Source of the DNA: Clostridium sp. CAG:452
GTDB taxonomy: Bacteria > Bacillota > Clostridia > TANB77 > CAG-508
Direction of reading: 5' to 3'
Assembly (NCBI GenBank): GCA_000434035.1
Contig: FR893513.1
Location: 20,697-59,557, forward strand
Length of the DNA stretch: 38,861 bases
This document shows positions 16,889-24,716 of the stretch, piece by piece. The notes below the pieces were generated by a model, which saw only the letters and a program-made list of their open reading frames with translations, searched no databases and was not told the origin of the DNA. Numbering within the stretch: position 1 is the first letter of the stretch; every line of letters begins with the position of its first letter. Both the position numbers and the translations under genes were made by a program.

Positions 16889-16922
16889 AAATAGCATTCA
16901 CATTAAGGTGAATGCTATTTTT
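16889..16922. terminator. Terminator of the minus-strand anchored protein gene
   Basis: The stem ATAGCATTCAC/GTGAATGCTAT (16891-16901 with 16908-16918) is flanked by A and T runs and sits right at the stop codon of the minus-strand gene. Confidence 0.85.
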
Positions 16923-16924
16923 TA

Positions 16925-17623
16925 TTACTCTATGTAATTAACAATTTTATATTTGTTTAAATCCGGTTTTGTTATGTTTTCATTAGTAACTATATTAAAC
17001 TTTATATTTCTGTTTTTTGCACTACCTGAAAAGTGTGTTGTTATAAATAGAAATTTGCTTGAAGTAAATCTACCTAATATCAAACCGGTTTCCTTGTCAA
17101 TGTAATACTTATCAAGTTTTTTTATTAACCCTCTATTAGTTGATAATTCTATAACTATTATTTTCCTTCCATCTTCTTCTTTCTCTCCTAGATACTTGTA
17201 AGTATTATTATATATTTCTGGCTTTGATATTACTGAATAATCATATCCACATTGACTATCACTATCTTTAGAGATGTTTTTGACAACTGTTGCTGTTTCA
17301 TCAGCTCCAGTAAGCAGAATTTTTTCAAAGTTATTATAGTCAGTCCATTCAATTAATTTAGAATCTAAATAAATTGCTTGGATGTTATCTTTTATATAAT
17401 ACTCAGTCCTATATGCCTCTTTTCTATCTTCATTATTAGGACAATAGTAATAATTATTATATATTGCTCCTTTGTTTAGCAAAGTAATAATTTCTTCTCT
17501 TGGAACATAATTAGATTTGTCTAGCTTTCCATCATTGTATATAATCAATTCTCTTATTAAAAAGCTAACAATAAATATTACTAAAATACCTATAATTATT
17601 ATTGGCAATTTTTTTAACTTCAT
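16925..17623 (-). CDS. Membrane-anchored protein with a LolA/RseB-like late segment, function unknown
   Basis: This 232-residue protein has an N-terminal membrane anchor (residues 7-28, LPIIIIGILVIFIVSFLI) and an extracellular part. The segment KYYIDKETGLILGR near residue 175 is typical of LolA/MucB-type folds found in Gram-positive outer-surface and sporulation-linked proteins. Two cysteines (YYCPNN near residue 60 and QCGYD near 128) may form a disulfide. No catalytic motif is visible. ATG 17623 is preceded by a GGGGG ribosome site. It is monocistronic and ends at a terminator. Confidence 0.7.
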   Translation of the reverse strand: MKLKKLPIIIIGILVIFIVSFLIRELIIYNDGKLDKSNYVPREEIITLLNKGAIYNNYYYCPNNEDRKEAYRTEYYIKDNIQAIYLDSKLIEWTDYNNFEKILLTGADETATVVKNISKDSDSQCGYDYSVISKPEIYNNTYKYLGEKEEDGRKIIVIELSTNRGLIKKLDKYYIDKETGLILGRFTSSKFLFITTHFSGSAKNRNIKFNIVTNENITKPDLNKYKIVNYIE

Positions 17624-17672
17624 AGTACATTCCCCCTTATTCTTTAGATATTAATATTTATCATATAGAATT

Positions 17673-17849
17673 TTATATGATTTCTTTTTCTATTTTATTT
17701 AAATATTCTTCCCAAGCATCTAGGTTGTTCCTCTCCTCAGAAAAATCAAATAATGTTTTTCTCTCGGTTTTATATTTTTCTCTTTGTTTTTTTGTTTTTT
17801 CCAAAAAAATTACAGTTCTTTCTTCTAATAATTCAATTCGTTTATCCAT
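17673..17849 (-). CDS. Small charged coiled-coil protein
   Basis: This predicted 58-residue soluble protein is almost entirely helical and highly charged (MDKRIELLEER..., ending KIEKEII). I chose ATG 17849 because GAAGGTG lies at good spacing before it; the in-frame GTG three codons upstream is itself part of that ribosome site. It carries a CGA codon for Arg, showing that CGA is used normally. The product is unrecognised. It could act as a small regulator or be a minor gene of the neighbouring anchored protein. Confidence 0.55.
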   Translation of the reverse strand: MDKRIELLEERTVIFLEKTKKQREKYKTERKTLFDFSEERNNLDAWEEYLNKIEKEII

Positions 17850-18014
17850 AGTAAACACCTTCTTTGAGTATTATTATAACACACACTTTAAACAAAAAAA
17901 TGTCGAATTTTGTAAAAAACAAAGAAAAAATAAAAAAACTACACAATTATGTATATAATGTGGTATAATACTAAATAGTTGTGCAAAAATGCAAAAAATA
18001 GAAGGGGTGATTTT

Positions 18015-18956
18015 ATGCTAAATATATATAAAACAGATTTGGAAACTAATGATTTTAAAAAAATAAAAGAGTTTAAGCCCGGGTCGTGGATTAGCTTAAT
18101 AAACCCAACAGATGAGGAGATTGCGATGGTTTGTTCTGAACTAGATATAAGTGATGAGTTTATAAGATATCCTCTAGATTACGAAGAGCAAGCCAGAATT
18201 GATATAGATGACGATATGACGCTTTTTGTTGTAGATGTTCCAATAATAGAAGATGATAGCGACGGAAAGTCATATTCTACAATGCCCTTAGGTATGATTG
18301 TAGTAAGAGATGAGTTTTTTATAACAGTTTCACTAAGAAAAAATAGAATAATAGATTCCTTTGAAAAAGGAAGAGTAAAAGGAATGTGCACATATAAGAA
18401 AACTAGATTTTTAATACAAATATTATATTTAAATGCATCATATTACTTAAATGATTTAAAGAAAATAAATAGACAAACAGAAAGAACTGTTCAAGCACTT
18501 CAGAAATCTATGAGAAATAAAGAGCTAATACAACTTCTAAACGTAGAAAAAAGCTTGGTATATATAACAACATCATTAAAAGCAAATGAGCTAGTAATGG
18601 AAAAAACAGCAAGAGGAAAGATACTAAAATCATATGAAGAAGATGATGATATACTAGAAGATGCAATTATAGAAAATAGACAAGCAATAGAGATGGGAAA
18701 AATATATAGTGACATTCTAAGTGGAACAATGGATGCATATGCTTCTGTAATTTCAAACAACCTAAATGTTGTTATGAAATTGTTGGCATCTATTACAATT
18801 GTTTTATCATTACCAACATTAATAGCAAGTATTTGGGGAATGAACGTTCCATTGCCATTTTCAAATGATATACATGGATTTGCAATAGTAACAGGAATTT
18901 CTATACTAATATCAATAATTGCGTTTATATGGTTAAAGAAAAAAGACATGTTATAG
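18015..18956 (+). CDS. corA: CorA-family divalent metal ion transporter
   Basis: This 313-residue protein probably takes up magnesium or a related divalent cation as a pentamer. The N-terminal cytosolic funnel domain is followed by a long helical stalk. Two C-terminal membrane helices flank the signature GMN motif (residues 275-277, IWGMNVPLPF), and a basic tail (WLKKKD) closes the protein. ATG 18015 is chosen because GAAGGGGTG precedes it; the frame is open further upstream to 17979 without a ribosome site. It is cotranscribed with the ABC-F gene 10 bases downstream. Confidence 0.93.
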   Translation: MLNIYKTDLETNDFKKIKEFKPGSWISLINPTDEEIAMVCSELDISDEFIRYPLDYEEQARIDIDDDMTLFVVDVPIIEDDSDGKSYSTMPLGMIVVRDEFFITVSLRKNRIIDSFEKGRVKGMCTYKKTRFLIQILYLNASYYLNDLKKINRQTERTVQALQKSMRNKELIQLLNVEKSLVYITTSLKANELVMEKTARGKILKSYEEDDDILEDAIIENRQAIEMGKIYSDILSGTMDAYASVISNNLNVVMKLLASITIVLSLPTLIASIWGMNVPLPFSNDIHGFAIVTGISILISIIAFIWLKKKDML

Positions 18957-18966
18957 GAGGTAACAA

Positions 18967-20547
18967 ATGTTAAGTACAAATGGTGTAACAGTTAGATTTG
19001 GAAAAAGAGTACTATTTGAGGACGTAAATATAAAATTTACAAAAGGCAACTGTTATGGATTAATAGGGGCAAATGGAGCAGGAAAATCTACTTTTTTAAA
19101 GGTCCTATCTGGGGAGTTAGAACCAAGCAAAGGCGAAGTTTCAATGGATAAAGGCGAAAGATTGTCAACATTAAAACAAGATCACTTTGCATATGAAGAG
19201 TATACACTTATAGATACAGTTATAATGGGAAATAGTGAGCTTTATAAAATTATGAAAGAAAAAGAAGAAATTTATGCAAAGCCAGATTTTTCTGAAGAAG
19301 ACGGATTAAAAGCTGCAAAACTTGAAGAAAGATTTGCAGAGCTAGATGGATGGAATGCGGAGTCAGACAGTGCTACACTATTAAACAATTTGGGAATACC
19401 AGGTTCTGAACACTATAAATTAATGAGAGAAATTGAAGCAAAAGACAAAGTAAAAGTATTACTTGCACAAAGCTTATTTGGTAATCCAGATATTTTATTA
19501 TTAGACGAACCAACAAACGACTTAGATTTAAAAAGTATAAATTGGTTACAAGACTTTTTAATAGATTTTGAAAATACAGTTATAGTTGTATCACATGATA
19601 GATATTTCTTAAATAAAGTATGTACACATATAGCAGATGTAGACTTTGGAAAAATTAAAGTTTACCCAGGAAACTATGATTTCTGGTATGAATCAAGCCA
19701 GTTAGCATTAAAGCAAGCAAGAGAACAAAACAAAAAGAAAGAAGAAAAAATAAAAGAATTACAAGACTTTATAGCAAGGTTTAGCGCAAATGCTTCAAAA
19801 TCAAAGCAAGCAACATCAAGAAAAAAATCTTTGGAAAAAATACAATTAGAAGAAATAAAAGCATCAAATAGAAAATACCCATATATAGATTTTAAACCAG
19901 ATAGAGAGCCGGGAAAAGAAATATTAACATTAAAAAATGTTTGTAAAAGTATAAATGGAGAAGAAGTATTAAAAAATGTTTCGTTTTCAGTAAAAGCAGA
20001 TAATAAAATTGCAGTATTATCAGACAATGAACTTGCAACAACCCTTTTATTTCAAATAATTGCAGGAGAAGTAGAACCAGATTCTGGAGAAGTGATTTGG
20101 GGACAAACGATAACAAAAGATTATTTTCCAAAAGACAATTCTTACTTATTTCAAGATGACGAAATATTAGTAGATTGGCTTAGAAAATATTCAAAAGACC
20201 CAGACGAAACCTATGTAAGAGGATTTTTAGGAAGAATGTTATTTTCTGGTGATGAAGCATTGAAAAATGTAAAAGTATTATCAGGTGGGGAAAAAGTAAG
20301 ATGTGTACTTTCTAAATTAATGTTATCTGGAGCAAATTTCTTGATATTTGATGAACCAACAAACCACTTAGACATGGAGAGCATTACAGCATTAAACGAA
20401 GGAATGCAAAAATTTAAGGGAGACATGATATTTACATCACATGACCATCAACTAACACAAACAGTTGCAAATAGAATAATAGATTTAAGAAAAGATAAGA
20501 TAATAGATAGAGAATGCTCATACAATGAATACTTAGGAATAGAATAA
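18967..20547 (+). CDS. ABC-F ATPase (YbiT-like), second nucleotide site degenerate
   Basis: This 526-residue soluble twin-ATPase belongs to the ABC-F group, whose members act on ribosomes. Domain 1 has an intact Walker A GANGAGKST (34-42) and LLLDEPTNDLD (about 176-186), but a lost LSGGQ signature (EIEAKDKVKVLLAQ). A charged linker is at about 240-300. In domain 2 the Walker A is replaced by AVLSDNELATTLLF (about 351-364) with no GKS/T, while the signature LSGGEKVR (about 438) and FDEPTNHLD (about 461-469) are intact. So one composite ATP site looks active and the other is dead. N-terminal sequence and spacing resemble YbiT. No membrane segment is present. It is cotranscribed with corA through AGGAGG at 10 bases. 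Confidence 0.88.
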   Translation: MLSTNGVTVRFGKRVLFEDVNIKFTKGNCYGLIGANGAGKSTFLKVLSGELEPSKGEVSMDKGERLSTLKQDHFAYEEYTLIDTVIMGNSELYKIMKEKEEIYAKPDFSEEDGLKAAKLEERFAELDGWNAESDSATLLNNLGIPGSEHYKLMREIEAKDKVKVLLAQSLFGNPDILLLDEPTNDLDLKSINWLQDFLIDFENTVIVVSHDRYFLNKVCTHIADVDFGKIKVYPGNYDFWYESSQLALKQAREQNKKKEEKIKELQDFIARFSANASKSKQATSRKKSLEKIQLEEIKASNRKYPYIDFKPDREPGKEILTLKNVCKSINGEEVLKNVSFSVKADNKIAVLSDNELATTLLFQIIAGEVEPDSGEVIWGQTITKDYFPKDNSYLFQDDEILVDWLRKYSKDPDETYVRGFLGRMLFSGDEALKNVKVLSGGEKVRCVLSKLMLSGANFLIFDEPTNHLDMESITALNEGMQKFKGDMIFTSHDHQLTQTVANRIIDLRKDKIIDRECSYNEYLGIE

Positions 20548-20553
20548 ATAAAA

Positions 20554-20588
20554 AAACACAATTTGCAAAACAAATTGTGTTTTTTTAT
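20554..20588 (+). terminator. Terminator of the corA/ABC-F operon
   Basis: The 12-bp stem AAACACAATTTG/CAAATTGTGTTT has a CAAAA loop and is followed by a T run. Confidence 0.85.
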
Positions 20589-20593
20589 TTATT

Positions 20594-20676
20594 AGGAAAT
20601 TTCTCATTTCCTAGTATATATAATGCTATAATCGCTATTGCCTTTGAGATTTCCTCATTACATTCGGAAACTCAAA
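20594..20676. repeat. Two inverted repeats between converging genes
   Basis: A short repeat AGGAAAT/ATTTCCT is at 20594-20612. A longer imperfect repeat, TTTGAGATTTCC with GGAAACTCAAA, spans about 20643-20676. Together with the two flanking terminators this 130-base gap is mostly hairpins. No gene is seen. Confidence 0.5.
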
Positions 20677-20683
20677 TCGGCGA

Positions 20684-20711
20684 AAACAAAGGGCGACTAA
20701 AGTCGCTTTGT
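20684..20711 (-). terminator. Terminator of the DUF975 gene
   Basis: Read on the minus strand, AACAAAGCGACT pairs with AGTCGCCCTTTGTT (one bulged base), followed by TTTT. Confidence 0.75.
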
Positions 20712-20714
20712 TCT

Positions 20715-21515
20715 TTATTCTACTTCTTCTGAATCAACTTCAATAGGAGAATCAGATTTCCCAGCTAAAGCTTCATAGAAACAAATTGTTGAAATTGTAA
20801 TATAAGGAGTTAGCCATAAAAAGCCAATTCCAAAAGTTAAACAAGCAAGAATTGCCCATCCTATGAAAGAAAGCTGTAGAACAAAATATTTACCTCTATT
20901 ACCAGTCATTAATTTTTCGCTTTCTTCAACTACTTCTTTAGAAGAAAAATTTGGATTGTCATAAGCAACTTGATAAACTAATACATAAAATAAAGATTTT
21001 ATTGCAACCCAAACATAAAGCGCTATAAGTCCTATTCCGCAAACAACAGATAGAAGACCTGTAGTAACAGAAACAGAAGTAGAAACTGAAGTTGAATTAA
21101 ACAATCCACCACTAATAGCAAATAAAGAAAAAGATACAGAAGTTGCTATAAGTATAATGTATAATACAACAATTAATATTATTGGGACTAAAAGTTTTTT
21201 TACAACACCCCAAGTTATTCCCCAAGCTCTTCCAAAATTAGAAAATCCATCTGTAAAGAAATCAAAAGCCTCAACATTTTCAGATCTTTTTAATTTCATA
21301 AAAGACATCATAATTCCATAAGCTAGAGGAACAGAAATAACGGTTTCGCCAATACTTAATAAAGAAGAAAGTAGAGGGAAGCTCCTTTCTGAACCAGATA
21401 TCATAAAGTTAATTAAGAATTCTATTACAAAATAACAAAAAGTTATAAGAGCAGCTTTTCCCCATTTGTTTGTAAGACTTTCTCTTGCTTTACTTTTTAT
21501 TTCTGAACTTGTCAT
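20715..21515 (-). CDS. DUF975 family integral membrane protein
   Basis: This 266-residue polytopic membrane protein opens with the DUF975 signature (SSEIKSKARESLTNKWGKAALITF). It has about five to six membrane helices, and the family is widespread in Firmicutes without known function. The segment FDFFTDGFSNFGRAW and a VYQVAYDNPNF loop are typical. The C-terminus is acidic. ATG 21515 has a GGGGGTG site. A separate terminator splits it from the HD-GYP gene upstream. Confidence 0.9.
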   Translation of the reverse strand: MTSSEIKSKARESLTNKWGKAALITFCYFVIEFLINFMISGSERSFPLLSSLLSIGETVISVPLAYGIMMSFMKLKRSENVEAFDFFTDGFSNFGRAWGITWGVVKKLLVPIILIVVLYIILIATSVSFSLFAISGGLFNSTSVSTSVSVTTGLLSVVCGIGLIALYVWVAIKSLFYVLVYQVAYDNPNFSSKEVVEESEKLMTGNRGKYFVLQLSFIGWAILACLTFGIGFLWLTPYITISTICFYEALAGKSDSPIEVDSEEVE

Positions 21516-21540
21516 TAATATTCACCCCCTTTTTTATTTA

Positions 21541-21588
21541 AAAATATATACAGTATAAAAAAGTTTATTACTGTATATATTTTGATAT
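21541..21588 (-). terminator. Terminator of the HD-GYP response regulator gene
   Basis: A 14-bp perfect inverted repeat, AAAATATATACAGT (21541-21554) with ACTGTATATATTTT (21570-21583), is followed on the minus strand by T residues. Confidence 0.75.
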
Positions 21589-22640
21589 TATAAATATTTA
21601 CTTTGAATTTGAGAAATTTCTGCATATTGTGTATCTAGTATGTCTAAAAAAGCGTCTGCAATAGCAGGATCAAATTGGGTACCTTTGCATCTTTCTATCT
21701 CGGATTTTACAACATCTAAAGGTAAAGAATCCCTATAAGTTCTTTTTGAAGTCATAGCATCAAAAGAATCTGCAACTGCTGCAATTCTAGCAAGGTAAGG
21801 AATGTCTTCTCCTTTTAATTTCCCTGGGTAACCATTTCCATCATAGCGTTCGTGATGATGTTTTACTATTGGTAATATATCTCTAAAAATAGTTGCATTT
21901 GATAATATATGAGCCCCAATAGTAGGATGGTTTTTAATTTCTGAATATTCATCATCTGTAAGTTTAGATTCTTTTAGTAAAATACTGTCAGGAACACCTA
22001 TTTTTCCAATATCGTGGAATAATCCTCCTAATTTTAATATTTTTAAATCAGGTTCGGAAAGTCCAAGCTTTTTACCAATTAAAACAGAATATTCAGAAAC
22101 TCTATCTGAATGACCTCTTGTGTAAGGATCTTTTGCTTCCACAGTAAATCTTAAAGTTTCTATACTTTCCATATATGCTTGCTCTAATTTATCATATGTA
22201 TCTTTTAATTCTTCATTAATTTGCCTAATTAAATTCATTTGAGCTACTGCTTTTATTCCAGACTCTACTAATAAAAGTAGTTGGTCCATTTTATCACTTT
22301 TTTCGCAGTATCCCTGAATGTCTAATCTTTTAATTGTATCTAATGGAGGTGCTAAATCTTTATGACCAGTAAGTAATAGTATGTATAAATCTTTGTTGAA
22401 TTTCCTTATTTCTTCAACTACTTGGTCACCATGTACAGGAGTCATAATAAAGTCCAAAAGCATTAAATCAAAATGTTCAGTTTTCACTCTTTCAATTGCT
22501 TCAATAGGATCTGTAATACCAGTAAAAGTATAACCTTCTTTTTCTAGAAAAACTCCTAGAGTATCTAAGATACCAGACTCATCATCTACAGCAATTATCT
22601 TGTATTTAGCATTTTCCCCAGAATGAATGCCTTTTCTCAT
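21588..22640 (-). CDS. HD-GYP response regulator (probable cyclic-di-nucleotide phosphodiesterase)
   Basis: This 350-residue protein combines a receiver domain with an HD-GYP domain, the RpfG-type arrangement that usually hydrolyses cyclic di-GMP. In the receiver (about residues 12-130) the acidic pair D19-D20, the phospho-acceptor D63 (LLDFIM) and Lys114 are present. The HD-GYP domain follows a short coiled linker and has HDIGK (H209-D210), HHERYDGNGYPGKL with GYP at 270-272, and AVADSFDAMTS. All expected metal ligands appear intact. The start follows GGAGG. It lacks a cognate kinase next door, and the orphan kinase at 26728-28545 is a possible but unproven partner. Confidence 0.93.
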   Translation of the reverse strand: MRKGIHSGENAKYKIIAVDDESGILDTLGVFLEKEGYTFTGITDPIEAIERVKTEHFDLMLLDFIMTPVHGDQVVEEIRKFNKDLYILLLTGHKDLAPPLDTIKRLDIQGYCEKSDKMDQLLLLVESGIKAVAQMNLIRQINEELKDTYDKLEQAYMESIETLRFTVEAKDPYTRGHSDRVSEYSVLIGKKLGLSEPDLKILKLGGLFHDIGKIGVPDSILLKESKLTDDEYSEIKNHPTIGAHILSNATIFRDILPIVKHHHERYDGNGYPGKLKGEDIPYLARIAAVADSFDAMTSKRTYRDSLPLDVVKSEIERCKGTQFDPAIADAFLDILDTQYAEISQIQSKYL

Positions 22641-22732
22641 GGCTTTTCCTCCTTATAAATTTACTATCAACATTATATCTACATAAATAAAAAAAATCAA
22701 CAAAAAAACTTAAAAAAGTTGCAAGTTAAATA

Positions 22733-22761
22733 TTCACAACAAAGTGCAGATATGATATAAT
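22733..22761 (+). promoter_or_regulatory. Promoter of the dnaJ-like gene
   Basis: TTCACA (22733-22738), 17 bases, TATAAT (22756-22761). The leader of about 90 bases has a short hairpin ACAAAATT/AATTTTGT (22822-22845) just before the AGGAGG ribosome site. No CIRCE element is seen. Confidence 0.6.
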
Positions 22762-22859
22762 TATGCAAAGTTAAATTTGAATTATGCAGCAGATAAGAAC
22801 AAAAAGAGAGAAGTTAATAGTACAAAATTTGTAAAAGAATTTTGTAGGAGGATGTTGAA

Positions 22860-23766
22860 ATGATATTTAAGGATTATTATAAAATCTTAGGGCTAGATAA
22901 TAATAAAGTTACACCAGAAGAAATAAAAATAGCTTTTAGAGAACAAGCAAAAAAGTACCACCCAGATTTGAATGGTGGAGATACTAGAACAGAAGAAAGA
23001 TTTAAAGATATAAATGAAGCATATAGAGTACTATCAACAGGTTCTACAAAAAGAAGATATGATAGAATGTGGAATACACATGTTGGCAAAAAACAAATAA
23101 AACAAGACTATGAAGAAAGCACAAGAAGTAAGGATTCAGTTTTTAGTGAATTTTTTAATATGTTTTTTGGAACAAATCAAGAAGAAAAAAAGTCAGAGAG
23201 TAAAGTTCACAAAAAATTCCCAATAAAAGGAGAAAATATAGAAACTGAAATAACAGTGGGAATCGAAGATGCCTATTTTGGAACAGAAAAGAAAATATCA
23301 TTAAGAACAGTAAACCGGAAAAATGAAAACTTTTTCTGTAAAAATCCCATCAGGAATTAGAGATGGAGAAAAAGTAAGATTACTAGGACAGGGAAAACAG
23401 GGGCAAAACGGTGGAAAAAACGGAGACATGTTTATAAAAATAAATATACAAAATAATGATAAATTTAGATTACAAGGATATGATATAGTAACAGACTTAT
23501 ATTTAACACCATGGGAAGCGGCACTTGGAAAAAGAGTTAATATAGATTCAATAGAAGATCCAATTTCAATATATGTACCACCAGGAATACAAAGCGGAGA
23601 AAAAGTAAAAATACCACAAAAAGGATATAAAGATGGAAGGGGCAGTAGAGGAGACTTAATAGCAGAAGTAAAAACAGTAGTTCCAAAAAAACTTACAGAA
23701 GAAGAAAAGGAACTATTCGAACAACTAAAAAGTATTTCAAAATTTAATCCAAGAACAGCAAAATAA
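22860..23766 (+). CDS. DnaJ/CbpA-like co-chaperone without zinc finger, joined by a +1 frameshift at CGG
   Basis: This is a probable J-domain co-chaperone of DnaK. The J domain (residues 1-70) carries HPD at 34-36. There is no cysteine zinc centre, so this is a CbpA-type (class B) protein. The gene is split. Residues 1-152 end at AAC (Asn), the in-frame CGG at 23316-23318 must lose one base, and 149 residues follow in the new frame. The junction reads LRTVN-G-KMKTFSVKIPSGI, a continuous substrate-binding domain of normal length (301 residues in all). Without the shift translation stops 14 codons later. No other frame signal, such as a ribosome site at the internal ATG 23323, is convincing. 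A pseudogene is possible but unlikely given the pattern elsewhere. Confidence 0.85.
23316..23318 (+). other. In-frame CGG codon at the +1 frameshift site of the dnaJ-like gene
   Basis: The context is GTA AAC CGG AAA. Dropping the C gives AAC GGA AAA ATG, i.e. Asn-Gly-Lys-Met, and restores the C-terminal domain. There is no homopolymer at the site. Confidence 0.85.
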
Positions 23767-23862
23767 AACACAAAGAACTATTAAAAACACAAACGTGCAA
23801 TATACACTTAGAACAACGCTTGCAATATATTGTTTTAGACTAAATAGTAACGATTAAACATG

Positions 23863-23891
23863 TTGACATAAATATAAAATTAAGGTATAAT
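23863..23891 (+). promoter_or_regulatory. Consensus promoter of the small-protein/virD4 (copy 2) operon
   Basis: This is a perfect match: TTGACA (23863-23868), 17 bases, TATAAT (23886-23891), about 70 bases before the first gene. Confidence 0.85.
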
Positions 23892-23963
23892 TATAATTGT
23901 AATTATACAAATGACAAAATACATTTTATTTTAATATATGTAGAAATGAGGTGCGAATATCGC

Positions 23964-24533
23964 ATGGAAGAAATAATACAAGGAAAACACTTTAGTATAA
24001 CAGATCCACCAGAAGTAAATACAGTAATATATCAAGTAAATAAAACACCAAAAGAGGAGCTAAAAGAAAATTCTCCTAAATTTACTGTTGAAAGATTAGA
24101 TTTTACAGAAGAGTTGGTTGGAGAAAAAAAGAAAAAAACATTTTATGTTGATGAACCAAAGCCAGAAGGAAATAAGTTAGCAATACTTTCTTTTGGAAAA
24201 GAAAGAGTAGTTATAAATAATGGTATATTGGAAGGAGATAAAGTTATAATATCTAAAAAGCCAATGCCATTCAAATTTGAAACTTTATACAATGAAGAAG
24301 AAACAGAATATAAAGAAGTTCAATACACACCAAATTTGAAAAGACCAATTTCTATAATTGATCCAGAAACAACAGAAGAATTAAAACCAGTTTTATACTT
24401 CGATGAAGCAACAAATGAAGTAAAAGGTAAATGCAAATTGAAACCAAACAAAACCTATTTTGCATTTGAAATAAGAGATATAACAGATGAAGGATTTAAA
24501 TTAGTGGGAGGAACACCTACTTTTACAGAATAG
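23964..24533 (+). CDS. Unknown soluble protein in the virD4 (copy 2) operon
   Basis: This 189-residue protein is not one I recognise. It is rich in Glu, Lys and Pro, probably beta-rich, and has no signal peptide or membrane helix. ATG 23964 is chosen because GAGGTGCG lies 8 bases upstream; the in-frame ATG at 23946 has no ribosome site. It is the first gene after a consensus promoter and is followed at 13 bases by a 46-residue gene and then by virD4, so it may be a secretion accessory or substrate. This link is from position only. Confidence 0.7.
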   Translation: MEEIIQGKHFSITDPPEVNTVIYQVNKTPKEELKENSPKFTVERLDFTEELVGEKKKKTFYVDEPKPEGNKLAILSFGKERVVINNGILEGDKVIISKKPMPFKFETLYNEEETEYKEVQYTPNLKRPISIIDPETTEELKPVLYFDEATNEVKGKCKLKPNKTYFAFEIRDITDEGFKLVGGTPTFTE

Positions 24534-24546
24534 AGGAGGAATTATA

Positions 24547-24687
24547 ATGACTATTAAATGGCCACCTAAAAAAGCATTTAAATATGATGCTAAAAACCCA
24601 GAGAAAGAAAATGGAATAGTTATCTCTGCACAACCAGGAGGAAATCCTAAAAAGAAAAGAGCAGAAAAAACAGGAGAAGGCAGATAA
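24547..24687 (+). CDS. Small basic protein in the virD4 (copy 2) operon
   Basis: This 46-residue, strongly basic, Lys-rich protein (MTIKWPPKKAFKYDAKNPEK..., ending KTGEGR) is unrecognised. A perfect GAGGAGG site precedes ATG 24547, which supports real translation. It lies between the 189-residue gene and virD4 in one operon. The charge suggests nucleic-acid or membrane contact, but this is only inference. Confidence 0.65.
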   Translation: MTIKWPPKKAFKYDAKNPEKENGIVISAQPGGNPKKKRAEKTGEGR

Positions 24688-24716
24688 TATTTTTACAAAT
24701 GAAAAGGTGATAAAGT

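Noticed and set aside
22822..22845. A heat-shock CIRCE operator before the dnaJ-like gene
   Set aside because: The ACAAAATT/AATTTTGT repeat does not match the TTAGCACTC-N9-GAGTGCTAA consensus.
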